Counted from the stretch's first letter, positions 1 to 9,146 are shown. The stretch: DNA of 38,573 bases from Candidatus Poribacteria bacterium (GCA_026710795.1 JAPOQK010000051.1:1-38573); one strand, 5' to 3'. Numbers and translations: made by a program. The notes: generated from the sequence alone by a model not told the origin.

Positions 1-79
1 GTAGAACGTTATACCAATTCTAATATTTATTGTCCCATTACTGGATTCAACTATTATTACTAATTGGAAATCTTTCTTC

Positions 80-158
80 TGTAGGAGCGACCTCCCGGTC
101 GCGACCAGTAAATCAACGGTATGAATGCCATTTAGGCATTCCCCGGGTCGCTCCTACA
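80..158. repeat. Small palindromic element with nested hairpin
   Basis: Outer arms TGTAGGAGCGACC (80-92) and its exact reverse complement (146-158) enclose a second hairpin, GAATGCC (123-129) with GGCATTC (135-141). Parts of the element recur at the far end of the window. The 16-base outer sequence at 143-158 reappears in reverse complement at 38153-38168. The inner 20-base sequence (110-129) reappears in reverse complement twice, at 38205-38225 and 38265-38284. This is a dispersed REP-like family. Confidence 0.75.
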
Positions 159-393
159 AGTAGTCCTCAGCAAATGGCACTTTATTTATTAGAATTGGTA
201 GTAGAACGTTATTTATGTCCCATCCTGAATTAATTTGAGTGAATGGAAGAAACGAAACAAAAAAAGCGGCAAAAAAAAAGCAAAAATCGCGTCACTTTCC
301 TTGTCCAGACTGGATTCTAAACGTCACAGTGACGTGCAAAAAAGTCACATTTTCAGGACTTACGTAACTCTGCTTTTTATCATCAGGACACGC

Positions 394-481
394 GTAGGTC
401 GGAGCGAGCGTAGCGACCTCCGACATATAAACCACAATGATATCATACATGTCGGAGGTCGCTACGCTCGCTCCGACCTAC
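394..481. repeat. Perfect 33-bp inverted repeat (REP/MITE-like)
   Basis: The 33-base arm at 394-426 is matched base for base by its reverse complement at 449-481, with a 22-base AT-rich spacer. Each arm is itself a hairpin (GTCGGA ... TCCGAC). A diverged single arm (28 of 33 bases identical) sits at 38107-38139, and a 17-base remnant at 13735-13751. The element carries no transposase, so it would have to move or spread in trans. It could also act as a strong transcriptional barrier or terminator. Confidence 0.85.
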
Positions 482-627
482 AGTTATTTATTATTCAGAG
501 GCACTGATGGCATAGAATTTGATCTTGAATTGACAGCTATAAATCTCGCTATCGCAAGCAAGCCTTGACCTACAATACCAAGCTAAGACATTCACTTTTG
601 TAAGAAAATGTGTCCGAAATATTGAAA

Positions 628-668
628 ACTAAATAATCCTGCTAATAACTAAATAGTCCTGATTAATA
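628..668. repeat. Tandem direct repeat upstream of dehydratase
   Basis: Two imperfect 20-21 base units begin with ACTAAATAATCCTG and ACTAAATAGTCCTG, head to tail, about 90-130 bases before the first gene. Direct repeats of this spacing upstream of a catabolic gene can be operator half-sites. No partner regulator is encoded in the window, so the role is unproven. Confidence 0.45.
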
Positions 669-758
669 AACCAAATTATAGTATAATCCTAACAGATTAA
701 GTATAATATCAATAATCTATATGATGTTGATAAAATATCTATCTGCAGGAGAAACGCT

Positions 759-1877
759 ATGAAAATAATTGAAGTAAAAACCTATATGATTGATGTACCC
801 CCTCCACATTGGGGTGGTCGACATTGGATCTTTGTCAAACTAATAACCGATGAAGGGATTGAAGGAATAGGTGAATGTACCTATCATACACGACTAAACC
901 ATGTCGTTATAGAACTTATCAAGGATTGGGGAGAAAGGTTTCTCATAGGTGCTGATCCATTTCGTATTGAAAAGATCTGGTCTACGTTATATGAAGGACC
1001 CTGCGTTCGGCACTCAGGACCGCTTGTAACTCCCGCTATGAGTGCAATAGAAATGGCATGTTGGGATATCGTCGGTAAAGCAGTTAACCAACCTATTTAC
1101 AATCTATTAGGCGGCATGTTTCACGAAAAATTACGAGCATATACTTATTTATTACATTGGAGACATGGAGATTCTCCTGAAAAAACAGGTGAACTCGCGC
1201 TTTCCTATGTTGAAAAAGGGTTTACCGCGGTAAAATTCGACCCTGTGAGTGCACACACTTCAGATAGATTAGAGACGCTTGCCTATGCCGAAAGTGTCAT
1301 TCGTGGAATACGTGATGCTGTCGGAGATAAATGCGATATTCTCATCGGTACACATGGACAATTCAATACAAATAGTGCTATCCGGTTCGCCAAACGTGTA
1401 GAACAATACGACCCCCTCTGGTTTGAAGAACCTATACCACCCGAAAATGTAAAGGAGATGGCACGAGTCGCACAAGCCACAAGTATACCTATTGCAACTG
1501 GAGAACGTCTACTTACTAAATATGAGTTCGCTGACCTACTCGAACAGCAGGCTGCATCTATCCTACAAATGGACCTAACCATCACAGGTGGAATCCTTGA
1601 AGCAAAGAAAATTGCTTCTATGGGTGAGGCACATTACGCGCAAATCGCACCACATCTTTACGGAGGTCCTATTGGCGGCGCAGCGAATATACAATTAGAT
1701 GTTTGTAGTCCGAACTTCCTTATTCAGGAAGGTATACACATGTGGGATGGGTTCCATTCAGATATACTCAAGGAACCTATACAGTGGGAAAACGGGTACA
1801 TCATTCCACCGACAAAACCTGGACTCGGAATTGAACTAAACGAAGAAGTATTGAAAAAACACACAATTGAACTTTAA
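759..1877 (+). CDS. Enolase-superfamily sugar-acid dehydratase (galactonate dehydratase-like)
   Basis: Cytoplasmic enzyme of 372 residues, the usual length for the mandelate racemase/muconate lactonizing group. The N-terminal capping domain spans about 1-125, followed by the barrel. The best match is the galactonate/gluconate dehydratase branch: GTHG at 197-200 in the position of the DxHG motif, EEP at 223-225 and GER at 248-250 (metal-binding glutamates), and APHL at 297-300 with the second catalytic histidine (H299). H199 and H299 correspond to the catalytic pair of D-galactonate dehydratase. The first metal ligand, normally Asp, appears to be Gly197. The start is supported by GCAGGAGA before the ATG. 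The likely role is dehydration of an aldonic acid released from polysaccharide. The exact substrate cannot be read from the sequence. Confidence 0.88.
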   Translation: MKIIEVKTYMIDVPPPHWGGRHWIFVKLITDEGIEGIGECTYHTRLNHVVIELIKDWGERFLIGADPFRIEKIWSTLYEGPCVRHSGPLVTPAMSAIEMACWDIVGKAVNQPIYNLLGGMFHEKLRAYTYLLHWRHGDSPEKTGELALSYVEKGFTAVKFDPVSAHTSDRLETLAYAESVIRGIRDAVGDKCDILIGTHGQFNTNSAIRFAKRVEQYDPLWFEEPIPPENVKEMARVAQATSIPIATGERLLTKYEFADLLEQQAASILQMDLTITGGILEAKKIASMGEAHYAQIAPHLYGGPIGGAANIQLDVCSPNFLIQEGIHMWDGFHSDILKEPIQWENGYIIPPTKPGLGIELNEEVLKKHTIEL

Positions 1878-1943
1878 AACCTATAAATCCTCTTGTAGAC
1901 GTAGTAAAAAACTGTGTCTATAGTATTACTGTAGAAGGAAGAC

Positions 1944-4265
1944 ATGTCAACCGCAGAGACACCAACGGGTACACTTGATGAACTGCCCGAATCTATTGAA
2001 AACACTTTAAATACTCTTGACATCAAATTTAATCATATAAGATTCGCTGTCAAAAGTGATGTTATTTCAGCAGGAACATTCGGTGAAGAATGGTTCATAT
2101 TAACTGATGCTGCAATATTTACCGTAACAGGTGTGGGTGATGTCATTCACTATATTCCTTATGAAACTGTTTTTGGTATTCGTGCAGAAATGGTAGTCGA
2201 TGCCGGTCTACTTGTACTGGAAACACATGAAGGCACGGTAGACTTAATCAGATATTCAAACGGTTGTGCTGCGAAATTCGGTTTTGTTGCCAGATTCTTA
2301 GGAGATGAAATTGCATTCCGAGACGGTGAACGAGATGAGGAACCAATTTGGGACTATAAGGTTGAAGAGCATTCCTGTAAAACTTGTGGATTGCCACTTG
2401 CTGACGAATATTCTCCATGTCCATCTTGCACGAAAAAGCACAGAGTAATGTTACGTATTTTAACGTATATGCAACCATACAAAGGTAGGACATTACTCTT
2501 TATACTATTTGTCATCGCCAGCACTTTGATTTCTCTCATTCCACCCTATTTCATACGAATCCTTGTTGACGATATTTTGCTACTAAACATTGCCGACAAC
2601 CCAACAACTGATGGAGGAACAACATGGTTAGGGGATACCTTCCGCTCAATACAACCCGTAGCATTAGCATTATCTATAGCGGTAGGGGCATTGCTAACGA
2701 CACATATAATTAGCACATTGCTTATGATCCTACATTCACGATTGACCGCATGGTTGACTCTCCGAATCGCAGCGAATATACGGGAACACGTTTACGAGCA
2801 TCTACATAATCTCTCTATCAGATTCTTTGATAAACGCACAACAGGAACCGTCATTTCCCATATTACCGAGGATAGTGAAAGGTTGCAAGACTTCCTGTTA
2901 GAAGGGTTGTCCTTTATTGGTAGGGATGTATTTCTGCTGTTCGGTATAGGTATCATGCTATTTTTGATGAATTGGCAATTGGCATTTTTCGTCTTAATCC
3001 CAATTCCAATTATTATTATCGGTGGTGGTTGGTTTTGGAGGAAGGTGCGAAGCCTATGGCACCGAGCATGGCGACGACGTTCAAAACTATTTGATGTTGT
3101 CAACGATTCAGTTTCGGGTATCCGAGTGGTTCGCGCGTTTGGAAGACAAAATAGTGAGGTATCTCGGTTTGGAGAAGCAAACATTGATGCACGAGATTTT
3201 GAAACCAAAGCTGAGATGGTTTGGGCAACCTACTATCCACCACTCATGTTTGCTGTCAATTTTGGTTCTCTCATAGTCTGGTATGTCGGTGGATTTAATA
3301 TTCTCGGTGGGTCAATGACATTTGGACTTTTGATTATGTTTAACACATATCTTACAATGTTTTATGGACCATTAAGGTATATCAGTCCACTTATCAATTG
3401 GGCTTCAAGGTCTATGACTGCAGCAGAACGACTATTTGAAGTGATAGATTCACAACCAGAACAGTACGATGATGGAAACCTAATTGCATTGCCAAATATC
3501 ATCGGAGAAGTAAAGTTTCACAACATGACATTCGGTTATGATTCGCACAAACCAGTGCTAAAGGATATCAATCTTCATGTGAAACCCGGAGAGATGATCG
3601 GACTCGTCGGACACTCAGGTGCTGGAAAATCTACACTCATCAATCTTATATGTCGATTCTATTCGCCAGATTCAGGACGTTTAGAGATTGATGGAGAAGA
3701 TATAAAACAGATAAACCTCAAAGATCTACGTAGACAAATTGGGGTAGTCCTACAAGAACCGTATCTATTCAGTGGAACAATTGCAGAAAACATCGCTTAT
3801 GCAAATCCTGACTCATCAATGGAGGAAATAATCACTGCAGCAAAAGCAGCAAACGCACATGACTTTATCCTGAAATTCCCTGATGGTTATGATGCAGAAG
3901 TAGGAGAAAGAGGCGGAAGTCTTTCTGGGGGTGAACGTCAGCGGATTTCAATCGCACGCGCAATATTACATAACCCGCGTATTTTGATCCTTGACGAAGC
4001 CACCTCATCAGTGGATGTAGAAACAGAAAAGCAAATACAACAGGCTATTGACAGGTTGGTGAAAAACCGAACTACTTTTGCAATTGCACATAGACTTTCT
4101 ACGCTCAGAAATGCCGACAGATTATTTGTAATTGAAAAAGGTAGAGGTGTTGAATGTGGATCACACGAAGAACTAATGGAGAAAAAAGGAATCTACTATA
4201 AACTCGTAGAGACACAACGTGATGCAGCCAATGTTCGCGCTGAAGCTCAAATTGTGGAAAGGTAA
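1944..4265 (+). CDS. ABC exporter (fused TM-ATPase) with N-terminal beta-rich and zinc-ribbon region
   Basis: A 773-residue half-transporter of the MsbA/BmrA type. The membrane domain (about 175-470) is followed by an ATPase domain. The Walker A motif GHSGAGKST has Lys562, the Q-loop is VLQEP, the signature LSGGERQR starts at 660, the Walker B is ILILDEATS (D684, E685) and the H-loop histidine is His716, so it should be active. Unusually, about 165 residues precede the membrane domain. They form a beta-rich stretch (30-125) and a CxxC-x10-CxxC zinc ribbon (C145, C148, C159, C162). The next gene starts 2 bases after the stop and encodes a DUF1854 protein, a pairing known from other phyla, including transporters linked with cyanophycin metabolism. 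No cyanophycin gene is seen here, so the substrate is unknown. AAGGAAG precedes the ATG. Confidence 0.93.
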   Translation: MSTAETPTGTLDELPESIENTLNTLDIKFNHIRFAVKSDVISAGTFGEEWFILTDAAIFTVTGVGDVIHYIPYETVFGIRAEMVVDAGLLVLETHEGTVDLIRYSNGCAAKFGFVARFLGDEIAFRDGERDEEPIWDYKVEEHSCKTCGLPLADEYSPCPSCTKKHRVMLRILTYMQPYKGRTLLFILFVIASTLISLIPPYFIRILVDDILLLNIADNPTTDGGTTWLGDTFRSIQPVALALSIAVGALLTTHIISTLLMILHSRLTAWLTLRIAANIREHVYEHLHNLSIRFFDKRTTGTVISHITEDSERLQDFLLEGLSFIGRDVFLLFGIGIMLFLMNWQLAFFVLIPIPIIIIGGGWFWRKVRSLWHRAWRRRSKLFDVVNDSVSGIRVVRAFGRQNSEVSRFGEANIDARDFETKAEMVWATYYPPLMFAVNFGSLIVWYVGGFNILGGSMTFGLLIMFNTYLTMFYGPLRYISPLINWASRSMTAAERLFEVIDSQPEQYDDGNLIALPNIIGEVKFHNMTFGYDSHKPVLKDINLHVKPGEMIGLVGHSGAGKSTLINLICRFYSPDSGRLEIDGEDIKQINLKDLRRQIGVVLQEPYLFSGTIAENIAYANPDSSMEEIITAAKAANAHDFILKFPDGYDAEVGERGGSLSGGERQRISIARAILHNPRILILDEATSSVDVETEKQIQQAIDRLVKNRTTFAIAHRLSTLRNADRLFVIEKGRGVECGSHEELMEKKGIYYKLVETQRDAANVRAEAQIVER

Positions 4266-4267
4266 TC

Positions 4268-4831
4268 ATGCAAAATAATAATGAACAAAAGGTTCCTTCT
4301 GGTAGTCTATCAGCAAATACAGAATCACCTGAACAAAGTAATTATATTCACCGTTATTTGGATGCATCACAACTTACATTCACACGCAGTCCTGTAGGGA
4401 CTGCACAGCTTGAAATCCACAATGAAGTATGCCATATCCGCGTGATAGTTCGTAGACTTATGCCACTTAGTAATCCTGATCAATACATCTCACTTGCAGC
4501 CAATGAAGACACTGAAATCGGTATACTAAAAGACCCATCTGAACTCACACCTGAAAACCGAAAAATACTATTTGAAGAATTAGATAAACGATACTTCACA
4601 CCAACAATAAAAAAGATATATCGGGTGAAAGAACAATTTGGGATACATGAGTGGGAAGTAAAAACGGAGCGCGGTCGTGTAAAGTTCATGGTGCGAGGAT
4701 TGAATCAAAATATTAAGCAGATCCCACCAGCACGACTATTTGTAACAGACGTAAAGGGAAACCGTTACGACATACCTGATTATCGGGAGTTGGATGCAAA
4801 GAGTTTTCATCAAATTCAGCGGCATCTATAA
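4268..4831 (+). CDS. DUF1854 protein, ABC exporter partner
   Basis: A 187-residue soluble protein with no signal peptide. The central and C-terminal parts (about 35-185) read as DUF1854: a beta-rich start, then EIGILKDPSELTPENR and later EVKTERGRVKFMVRG. Members are typically encoded beside an ABC exporter like the one just upstream, and the two genes are only 2 bases apart, so co-translation and a shared function are likely. No catalytic motif is visible; it is probably a structural or regulatory subunit. The last bases overlap the alternative start of the next gene. Confidence 0.85.
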   Translation: MQNNNEQKVPSGSLSANTESPEQSNYIHRYLDASQLTFTRSPVGTAQLEIHNEVCHIRVIVRRLMPLSNPDQYISLAANEDTEIGILKDPSELTPENRKILFEELDKRYFTPTIKKIYRVKEQFGIHEWEVKTERGRVKFMVRGLNQNIKQIPPARLFVTDVKGNRYDIPDYRELDAKSFHQIQRHL

Positions 4832-4838
4832 AATATCA

Positions 4839-6170
4839 ATGAAATATAAACGTCTCCACGCAGTAATATTATCTGTTGTAATTCATCTCATCATCGTTAC
4901 GACAATCGGAATGCTTTTTACAGAACATTACTGGAAATCAGATGAAGATGCTTTAGATGTTAGGTTTGTCAAAACAAGAACAACAAGGGATGCTGCAACA
5001 CGGAAACATAGAACAATGTCCGTCCATACGATGGAACAAACTGGCAATCCTTTACAAGGTCAAATCTCCTCAATAAATAAACTACCAAATACTAATACTA
5101 TAGTCAATAGTCCATCACCTGTAGTTAAATATGACTCTGATATACTAAATCCAGATGATGTCGCTGTCCGTAATCTCAAAGTTGAAACTGATAAACGTGA
5201 TAAAATAACAAATCGAAGTTCTTCCATAGTCGTGCCGATTGTTCCCTCAACAACATCCAAAATAAAATCTCCAGCAGTTGATATAAGACCAAAATCAAAC
5301 AAACCTACCAATACAAGCTTTTCTGAACTACTTGAAACGACATTACCAGATGGTAACCTTAAGGATAACATTAACACTACACTTCAAAATCCTGTGATGC
5401 TTCCTCAAGGAAAACTGGGAGCAATTTTGGAAGGCACTGCTGATAATATACGTGGTCATATCAGGATTATTCGATTGAAACATTCTCTATCTGATTGGTG
5501 GCAAGATCCTACCGCTATACCATCACTTATGAAATGGATGGATAAAAACACTACAATCCGTGTTGATATGGGTTATGCAGGAGGTGCGTTACCGTTGACA
5601 GATCCGAGGATTTTAGACGCACCACTCATTGTTATGACGGGACATGACAGAGATATTACAGCAGGACGTGGTCTTGCAAGAGATGGACCACTGCAAAGCA
5701 GATTCACTCCCGAAGAACATGCTGCACTACGGAAGTATATCGTTAATGAAGGTGGTATGCTCTTTTTTGATGACTGTGGTTTTCACGGACTCTTTGCACA
5801 TACTGTCGCTGAGGAATTGCAGCAGATTTTTCCTGAGTATCCTCTGGAAATCCTACCACATGATCATGAAATCTATAATATACATTACTACTTAGGGAAA
5901 CCACCAACTGGAGGAGACGTGTTCTGGGGAAACGAAAACAACGCGCAACCTACACAGTTCAAACATCAGAAAGGGATTATTATTGATAATCGATTAGCAG
6001 TTGTATTCAATCGTAAAGACTATTTGTGTGCAATGGAAACTGCTGAAATCGAAAGCCGCACTATGTTACGCTTACGACGTTCTCCGGACGTATATAGGTT
6101 TATGGCGAATATGTTAATTTATGCATTAAAATATGGAGGGAATACAGATAGAACTGGATTTGTGGAGTAG
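4839..6170 (+). CDS. Membrane-anchored DUF4159 protein
   Basis: About 443 residues from the ATG at 4839. An upstream in-frame ATG at 4794 overlaps the previous gene by 38 bases and would add 15 residues. I prefer 4839 because the protein then begins like a TonB-type anchor: short basic stretch, then one membrane helix at about 7-26. A long Ser/Thr/Asn-rich linker follows. The C-terminal part (about 205-430) matches DUF4159: YAGGALPLTDPRILDAPLI, a TGH segment, then GGMLFFDDCGFHG and PLEILPHDHEIYN. The fold resembles glutamine-amidotransferase-like or ThuA-like domains, and the family has no proven activity. As the last gene of the ABC/DUF1854 operon it may act in the same envelope process. Confidence 0.85.
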   Translation: MKYKRLHAVILSVVIHLIIVTTIGMLFTEHYWKSDEDALDVRFVKTRTTRDAATRKHRTMSVHTMEQTGNPLQGQISSINKLPNTNTIVNSPSPVVKYDSDILNPDDVAVRNLKVETDKRDKITNRSSSIVVPIVPSTTSKIKSPAVDIRPKSNKPTNTSFSELLETTLPDGNLKDNINTTLQNPVMLPQGKLGAILEGTADNIRGHIRIIRLKHSLSDWWQDPTAIPSLMKWMDKNTTIRVDMGYAGGALPLTDPRILDAPLIVMTGHDRDITAGRGLARDGPLQSRFTPEEHAALRKYIVNEGGMLFFDDCGFHGLFAHTVAEELQQIFPEYPLEILPHDHEIYNIHYYLGKPPTGGDVFWGNENNAQPTQFKHQKGIIIDNRLAVVFNRKDYLCAMETAEIESRTMLRLRRSPDVYRFMANMLIYALKYGGNTDRTGFVE

Positions 6171-6222
6171 ACTGCAATAGGAAGTCTAACAAACTATTTT
6201 TTTATCTCAATACAACACATCA

Positions 6223-6669
6223 TTAAAAGATTAAATCATATATACCAATTGCAGGTATCAACAGGACCAAGACGATTTCAATTGAATAAAAAATAGTAAA
6301 GGTAAATGAGAAAATAACTGAATTCCAACTACTTTTTGGTTTATCCTTATGTATACCTACATACATATTCAAGTCGGTATCGTTTTGTTGTCTGATTGCA
6401 TCGTAATGGTGGCAAAACAGTCGCTCCTGCTGAAGAAAATACGCATCTATCATCCAAAATCCGATAATCAAAAGTATTTGCACAGTAGATACTATTATGA
6501 AAATAAACCCAATTGTTGATATAATAGTAAGAAAATAAAAGAGAAGTACTTCAGTTGAAATTACGAATACCACACTCAGTCCCTTCACCAGAAAACTATA
6601 GAGTCCGTGACGGTTGATATTCGCTTGAATCATTTGTAAATGTGCTATAACTTTTTCAGTTCCATTCAT
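6223..6669 (-). CDS. Small multi-pass membrane protein of a widespread unnamed family
   Basis: 148 residues from the ATG at 6669. A GTG at 6678 is also in frame, but the Shine-Dalgarno AAAGGTG lies 6-8 bases before the ATG. The N-terminus EKVIAHLQMIQANINR is a short amphipathic helix, followed by membrane segments at about 28-50 and 54-74 and a third at about 125-146. The motif MIDAYFLQQERLF after the second segment, together with HLQMIQ near the start, recalls a family of small membrane proteins found scattered in many bacteria, often near defence or accessory genes (from memory, not searched). It lies alone between two plus-strand operons. Function unknown. Confidence 0.75.
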   Translation of the reverse strand: MNGTEKVIAHLQMIQANINRHGLYSFLVKGLSVVFVISTEVLLFYFLTIISTIGFIFIIVSTVQILLIIGFWMIDAYFLQQERLFCHHYDAIRQQNDTDLNMYVGIHKDKPKSSWNSVIFSFTFTIFYSIEIVLVLLIPAIGIYDLIF

Positions 6670-6858
6670 CGGTTTCACCTTTATTTATTATTTATTCCAT
6701 ATAAACTTTACTGAAGTTATTAAAGCAAGTATAACAGACGAGATAATAATAATCAAGAATGAAGTATGATACGGGTGTGAACTGACTTTATACTTTAGAT
6801 GCTGTTTCCTATTGTAGGTATGTTAATACAAAATCTTTACACACCCTTAATGCAGATA

Positions 6859-6867
6859 TGGTATAAT
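6859..6867 (+). promoter_or_regulatory. Extended -10 promoter for UDP-glucose dehydrogenase
   Basis: TGGTATAAT is a perfect extended -10 (TGnTATAAT) 63 bases before the UDP-glucose dehydrogenase start. TTTACA at 6836-6841 could serve as -35, but the 20-base spacing is long; extended -10 promoters tolerate this. The predicted leader is about 55-60 bases. Confidence 0.5.
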
Positions 6868-6930
6868 CTAAATGTAATTATCCAACTAAACTATATCATA
6901 CTCACATTAGCAATACACATAAGGTAGAAC

Positions 6931-8289
6931 ATGAACATAACGATCATTGGAACGGGATACGTTGGATTGACGACTGCTGTTGTACTGTCTTACCTCAACC
7001 ACAATGTTTCCGCTGTGGATATAGATGAACACAAACTGAGTCAATTGCACGAAGGAAGAAGTCCTATTCACGAACCCGGTATTCAAACGCTTCTTGATGA
7101 AGTATGTCATACTATCCGTTTCACACCAAGCGTTGCTGAAGTTGTTCCAGATGCAGAACTTATCATGATTGCTGTTGGTACTCCACCGAAGAAGAATGGA
7201 GAGGCAGATACCCGTCACGTTGAGGAAGCTGCAAGAGAAGTCGCAGAAGTGTGTCATCCAGAAAGACATTATACACTTGTTATCAAATCAACTGTTCCCA
7301 TTGGCACAAATAGACGGGTTGCACATGTAGTCAACAAAGTTTTTGAAGAGCGCGGAATCCAAGGTAATATATCAATTGCCTCTAATCCCGAGTTCTTGCA
7401 AGAAGGTTTAGCACTGCAAGGTGCATTCTATCCTGATAGAATCGTAGTCGGTGCAAACAACGATGATGCCTTTGAAGTACTACGACGTCTATATCAACCG
7501 ATTTTGGAACAGACATTTGACCCACCAACTTTTTTACCACGTCCAGCAGCATACCACTTACCTCCAATGATGACAACAGATCCGAACAGTGCAGAGATGA
7601 TAAAATATGCTGCAAACACATTCTTAGCACTAAAGATTAGTTTTATCAATGAAATTGCAGGACTTTGTGAAGATGTAGGTGCAGATGTAACAGAAGTTGC
7701 CCGCGGTATAGGTCTTGACTCGCGTATCGGACACCGTTTCCTCCGCGCTGGTCTCGGTTGGGGTGGAAGTTGCTACCCGAAAGATACCGCAGCGTTATTA
7801 GGTGTTGCAGCACAAGCGGGATACGAAATGCCTATTACTGCAGCAGCCCGTACAGTCAACTTTGAACAGCGAAAACGGATTGTTGAGAAATTACGAAAGG
7901 TATTGAATACATACAAAGGCAAAACTATCGGAATACTCGGACTTGCCTTTAAGCCAAATACCGATGACATACGAGAAGCTCCTGCCCTTGACATCATTCA
8001 CCAACTTGTAGCTGAAGGTGCAAATGTCCGTGCACACGACCCAATTGCAATTCCCAATGCACAGCAGGTTTTGAGTGACATCACTGTTGAATATATTGAA
8101 GATGTCTACATGGTTTCTCACAATGCAGATGCACTTATCCTTGTCACCGAATGGGAACCATATCATCGACTGGAATTACGCAAACTCGCTAAACACATGA
8201 AAACACCAATCCTCGTTGATGGTCGTAACGTATTTTCGCCAAAAGACGCTATGACTGCCGGTTTCCACTACATAGGCGTTGGCAGATAA
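6931..8289 (+). CDS. ugd: UDP-glucose 6-dehydrogenase
   Basis: Cytoplasmic NAD-dependent enzyme oxidising UDP-glucose to UDP-glucuronate, a precursor for polysaccharides and glycans. At 452 residues it has the normal length. The Rossmann motif GTGYVGL is at 7-13. VGTPPKKNGEAD (82-93), STVPIGT (120-126) and the central helix EMIKYAANTFLALKISFINE follow. The catalytic cysteine is Cys281 in GWGGSCYPKD, with Lys225 conserved. The C-terminal nucleotide-sugar domain begins near GILGLAFKPNTDDIREAP. A GDP-mannose dehydrogenase role is possible but the motif spacing favours UDP-glucose. The DUF309 gene follows after 15 bases. Confidence 0.92.
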   Translation: MNITIIGTGYVGLTTAVVLSYLNHNVSAVDIDEHKLSQLHEGRSPIHEPGIQTLLDEVCHTIRFTPSVAEVVPDAELIMIAVGTPPKKNGEADTRHVEEAAREVAEVCHPERHYTLVIKSTVPIGTNRRVAHVVNKVFEERGIQGNISIASNPEFLQEGLALQGAFYPDRIVVGANNDDAFEVLRRLYQPILEQTFDPPTFLPRPAAYHLPPMMTTDPNSAEMIKYAANTFLALKISFINEIAGLCEDVGADVTEVARGIGLDSRIGHRFLRAGLGWGGSCYPKDTAALLGVAAQAGYEMPITAAARTVNFEQRKRIVEKLRKVLNTYKGKTIGILGLAFKPNTDDIREAPALDIIHQLVAEGANVRAHDPIAIPNAQQVLSDITVEYIEDVYMVSHNADALILVTEWEPYHRLELRKLAKHMKTPILVDGRNVFSPKDAMTAGFHYIGVGR

Positions 8290-8304
8290 TCCATTTTTTT
8301 ATCT

Positions 8305-8874
8305 ATGGATAGTTACAATCAACCCAAACCATTCGATCCAAATTGGCATCGGTATTATCCAGATATACCATTTCCACCTTACCGTCATATACCTGGTGTT
8401 ACACCTCATCCAATTCGTGATCCGAACGGACACAGTTACGGTATTGAAGAAGAGCATGACATAACACCACCTCCACCTGAGATGTGGAGACAGAATGAAG
8501 CATATTTATACGGTGTTGACCTTTACAACTTCTCATATTGGTGGGAAGCACATGAAGCATGGGAGGGGTTGTGGCATCAAGCAGAAGATACATACCGATT
8601 GTTTCTACAAGGGTTAATTCAGGTGTCAGCATCTCTAATCAAATACCACATGCGAATGCTGCGACCCTTACGGACTCTCTCTACTGCTGGACGCGATAAA
8701 TTACGTCAAGTTGTCGTGGAAAGTGGTGATGTGAATGGTAATTATATGGGTTTAAATCTGCCAAGATTTTTGGAAACTGCAGATGCATTCTTTTCACCGT
8801 TCTTCTCAGATCCTATTTCTGAGGAAACCTACCACCAGATAACAGTTCCACCCCTCATCAAGTTAATAGATTAG
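8305..8874 (+). CDS. DUF309 domain protein
   Basis: 189 residues. The N-terminal 60 residues are Pro/His-rich and probably disordered. The rest matches DUF309, a small helical family: GVDLYNFSYWWEAHEAWEG (about 70-88) carries the hallmark AHE-WE motif and is followed by LFLQGLIQVSASLIKYHM. The family has no established biochemical role. The gene starts 15 bases after the UDP-glucose dehydrogenase gene with no clear ribosome-binding site, so it is probably translated from the same transcript. Confidence 0.82.
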   Translation: MDSYNQPKPFDPNWHRYYPDIPFPPYRHIPGVTPHPIRDPNGHSYGIEEEHDITPPPPEMWRQNEAYLYGVDLYNFSYWWEAHEAWEGLWHQAEDTYRLFLQGLIQVSASLIKYHMRMLRPLRTLSTAGRDKLRQVVVESGDVNGNYMGLNLPRFLETADAFFSPFFSDPISEETYHQITVPPLIKLID

Positions 8875-8901
8875 TTTCTCCAAAACTAAGAACTATGTTC
8901 A

Positions 8902-8931
8902 TTCACAAATTCAGACTGTCTAATTTGTGAA
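8902..8931. other. 10-bp hairpin after the ugd operon
   Basis: TTCACAAATT (8902-8911) pairs perfectly with AATTTGTGAA (8922-8931) around a 10-base loop. A T-rich run (CCATTTTTTGAACAG) comes about 11 bases later, too far for a canonical intrinsic terminator. TTGTGAACAG and TTTTGAACAG repeat directly here, so a regulator-binding palindrome is an alternative. The rest of 8875-9146 shows nothing else. Confidence 0.4.
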
Positions 8932-9146
8932 CAGAGCTGTCCATTTTTTGAACAGAAAAACCAATTAATTGTATCAAGACAAGGTATATGTACATTGTAT
9001 TAAATGGCACGAAAATTGCGAATCCTAAGTGTTACAAATATTGTGTCTCATTGAAGTTCATAGCGGATAAAAGGAATCTTTTTTATGATGAGTAAGCTTT
9101 ATTGTTAGTCTTCATTTAATACTATTATACGAAAAGGAGAATTATT

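Larger units (their letters stand above)
1..758. other. Gene-free region rich in palindromic repeats
   Basis: No convincing gene lies in the first 758 bases. The open frames here read through palindromic repeats and have no family resemblance. The stretch holds a small palindromic element (80-158), a long perfect inverted repeat (394-481), and an AT-rich zone before the first gene with two near-identical 20-base direct repeats (628-647 and 648-668). TATAAT hexamers occur at 682-687 and 702-707, but neither has a recognisable -35 box at the right distance, so I do not call a promoter. Confidence 0.7.

Noticed and set aside
30..507. Open frames of 67 and 90 codons at the left edge
   Set aside because: They run through the palindromic repeats, have biased composition, lack ribosome-binding sites, and show no family resemblance.
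530..558. TTGACA at 530-535 as a promoter for the first gene
   Set aside because: No -10 box lies 16-19 bases downstream, and the gene starts more than 200 bases away.
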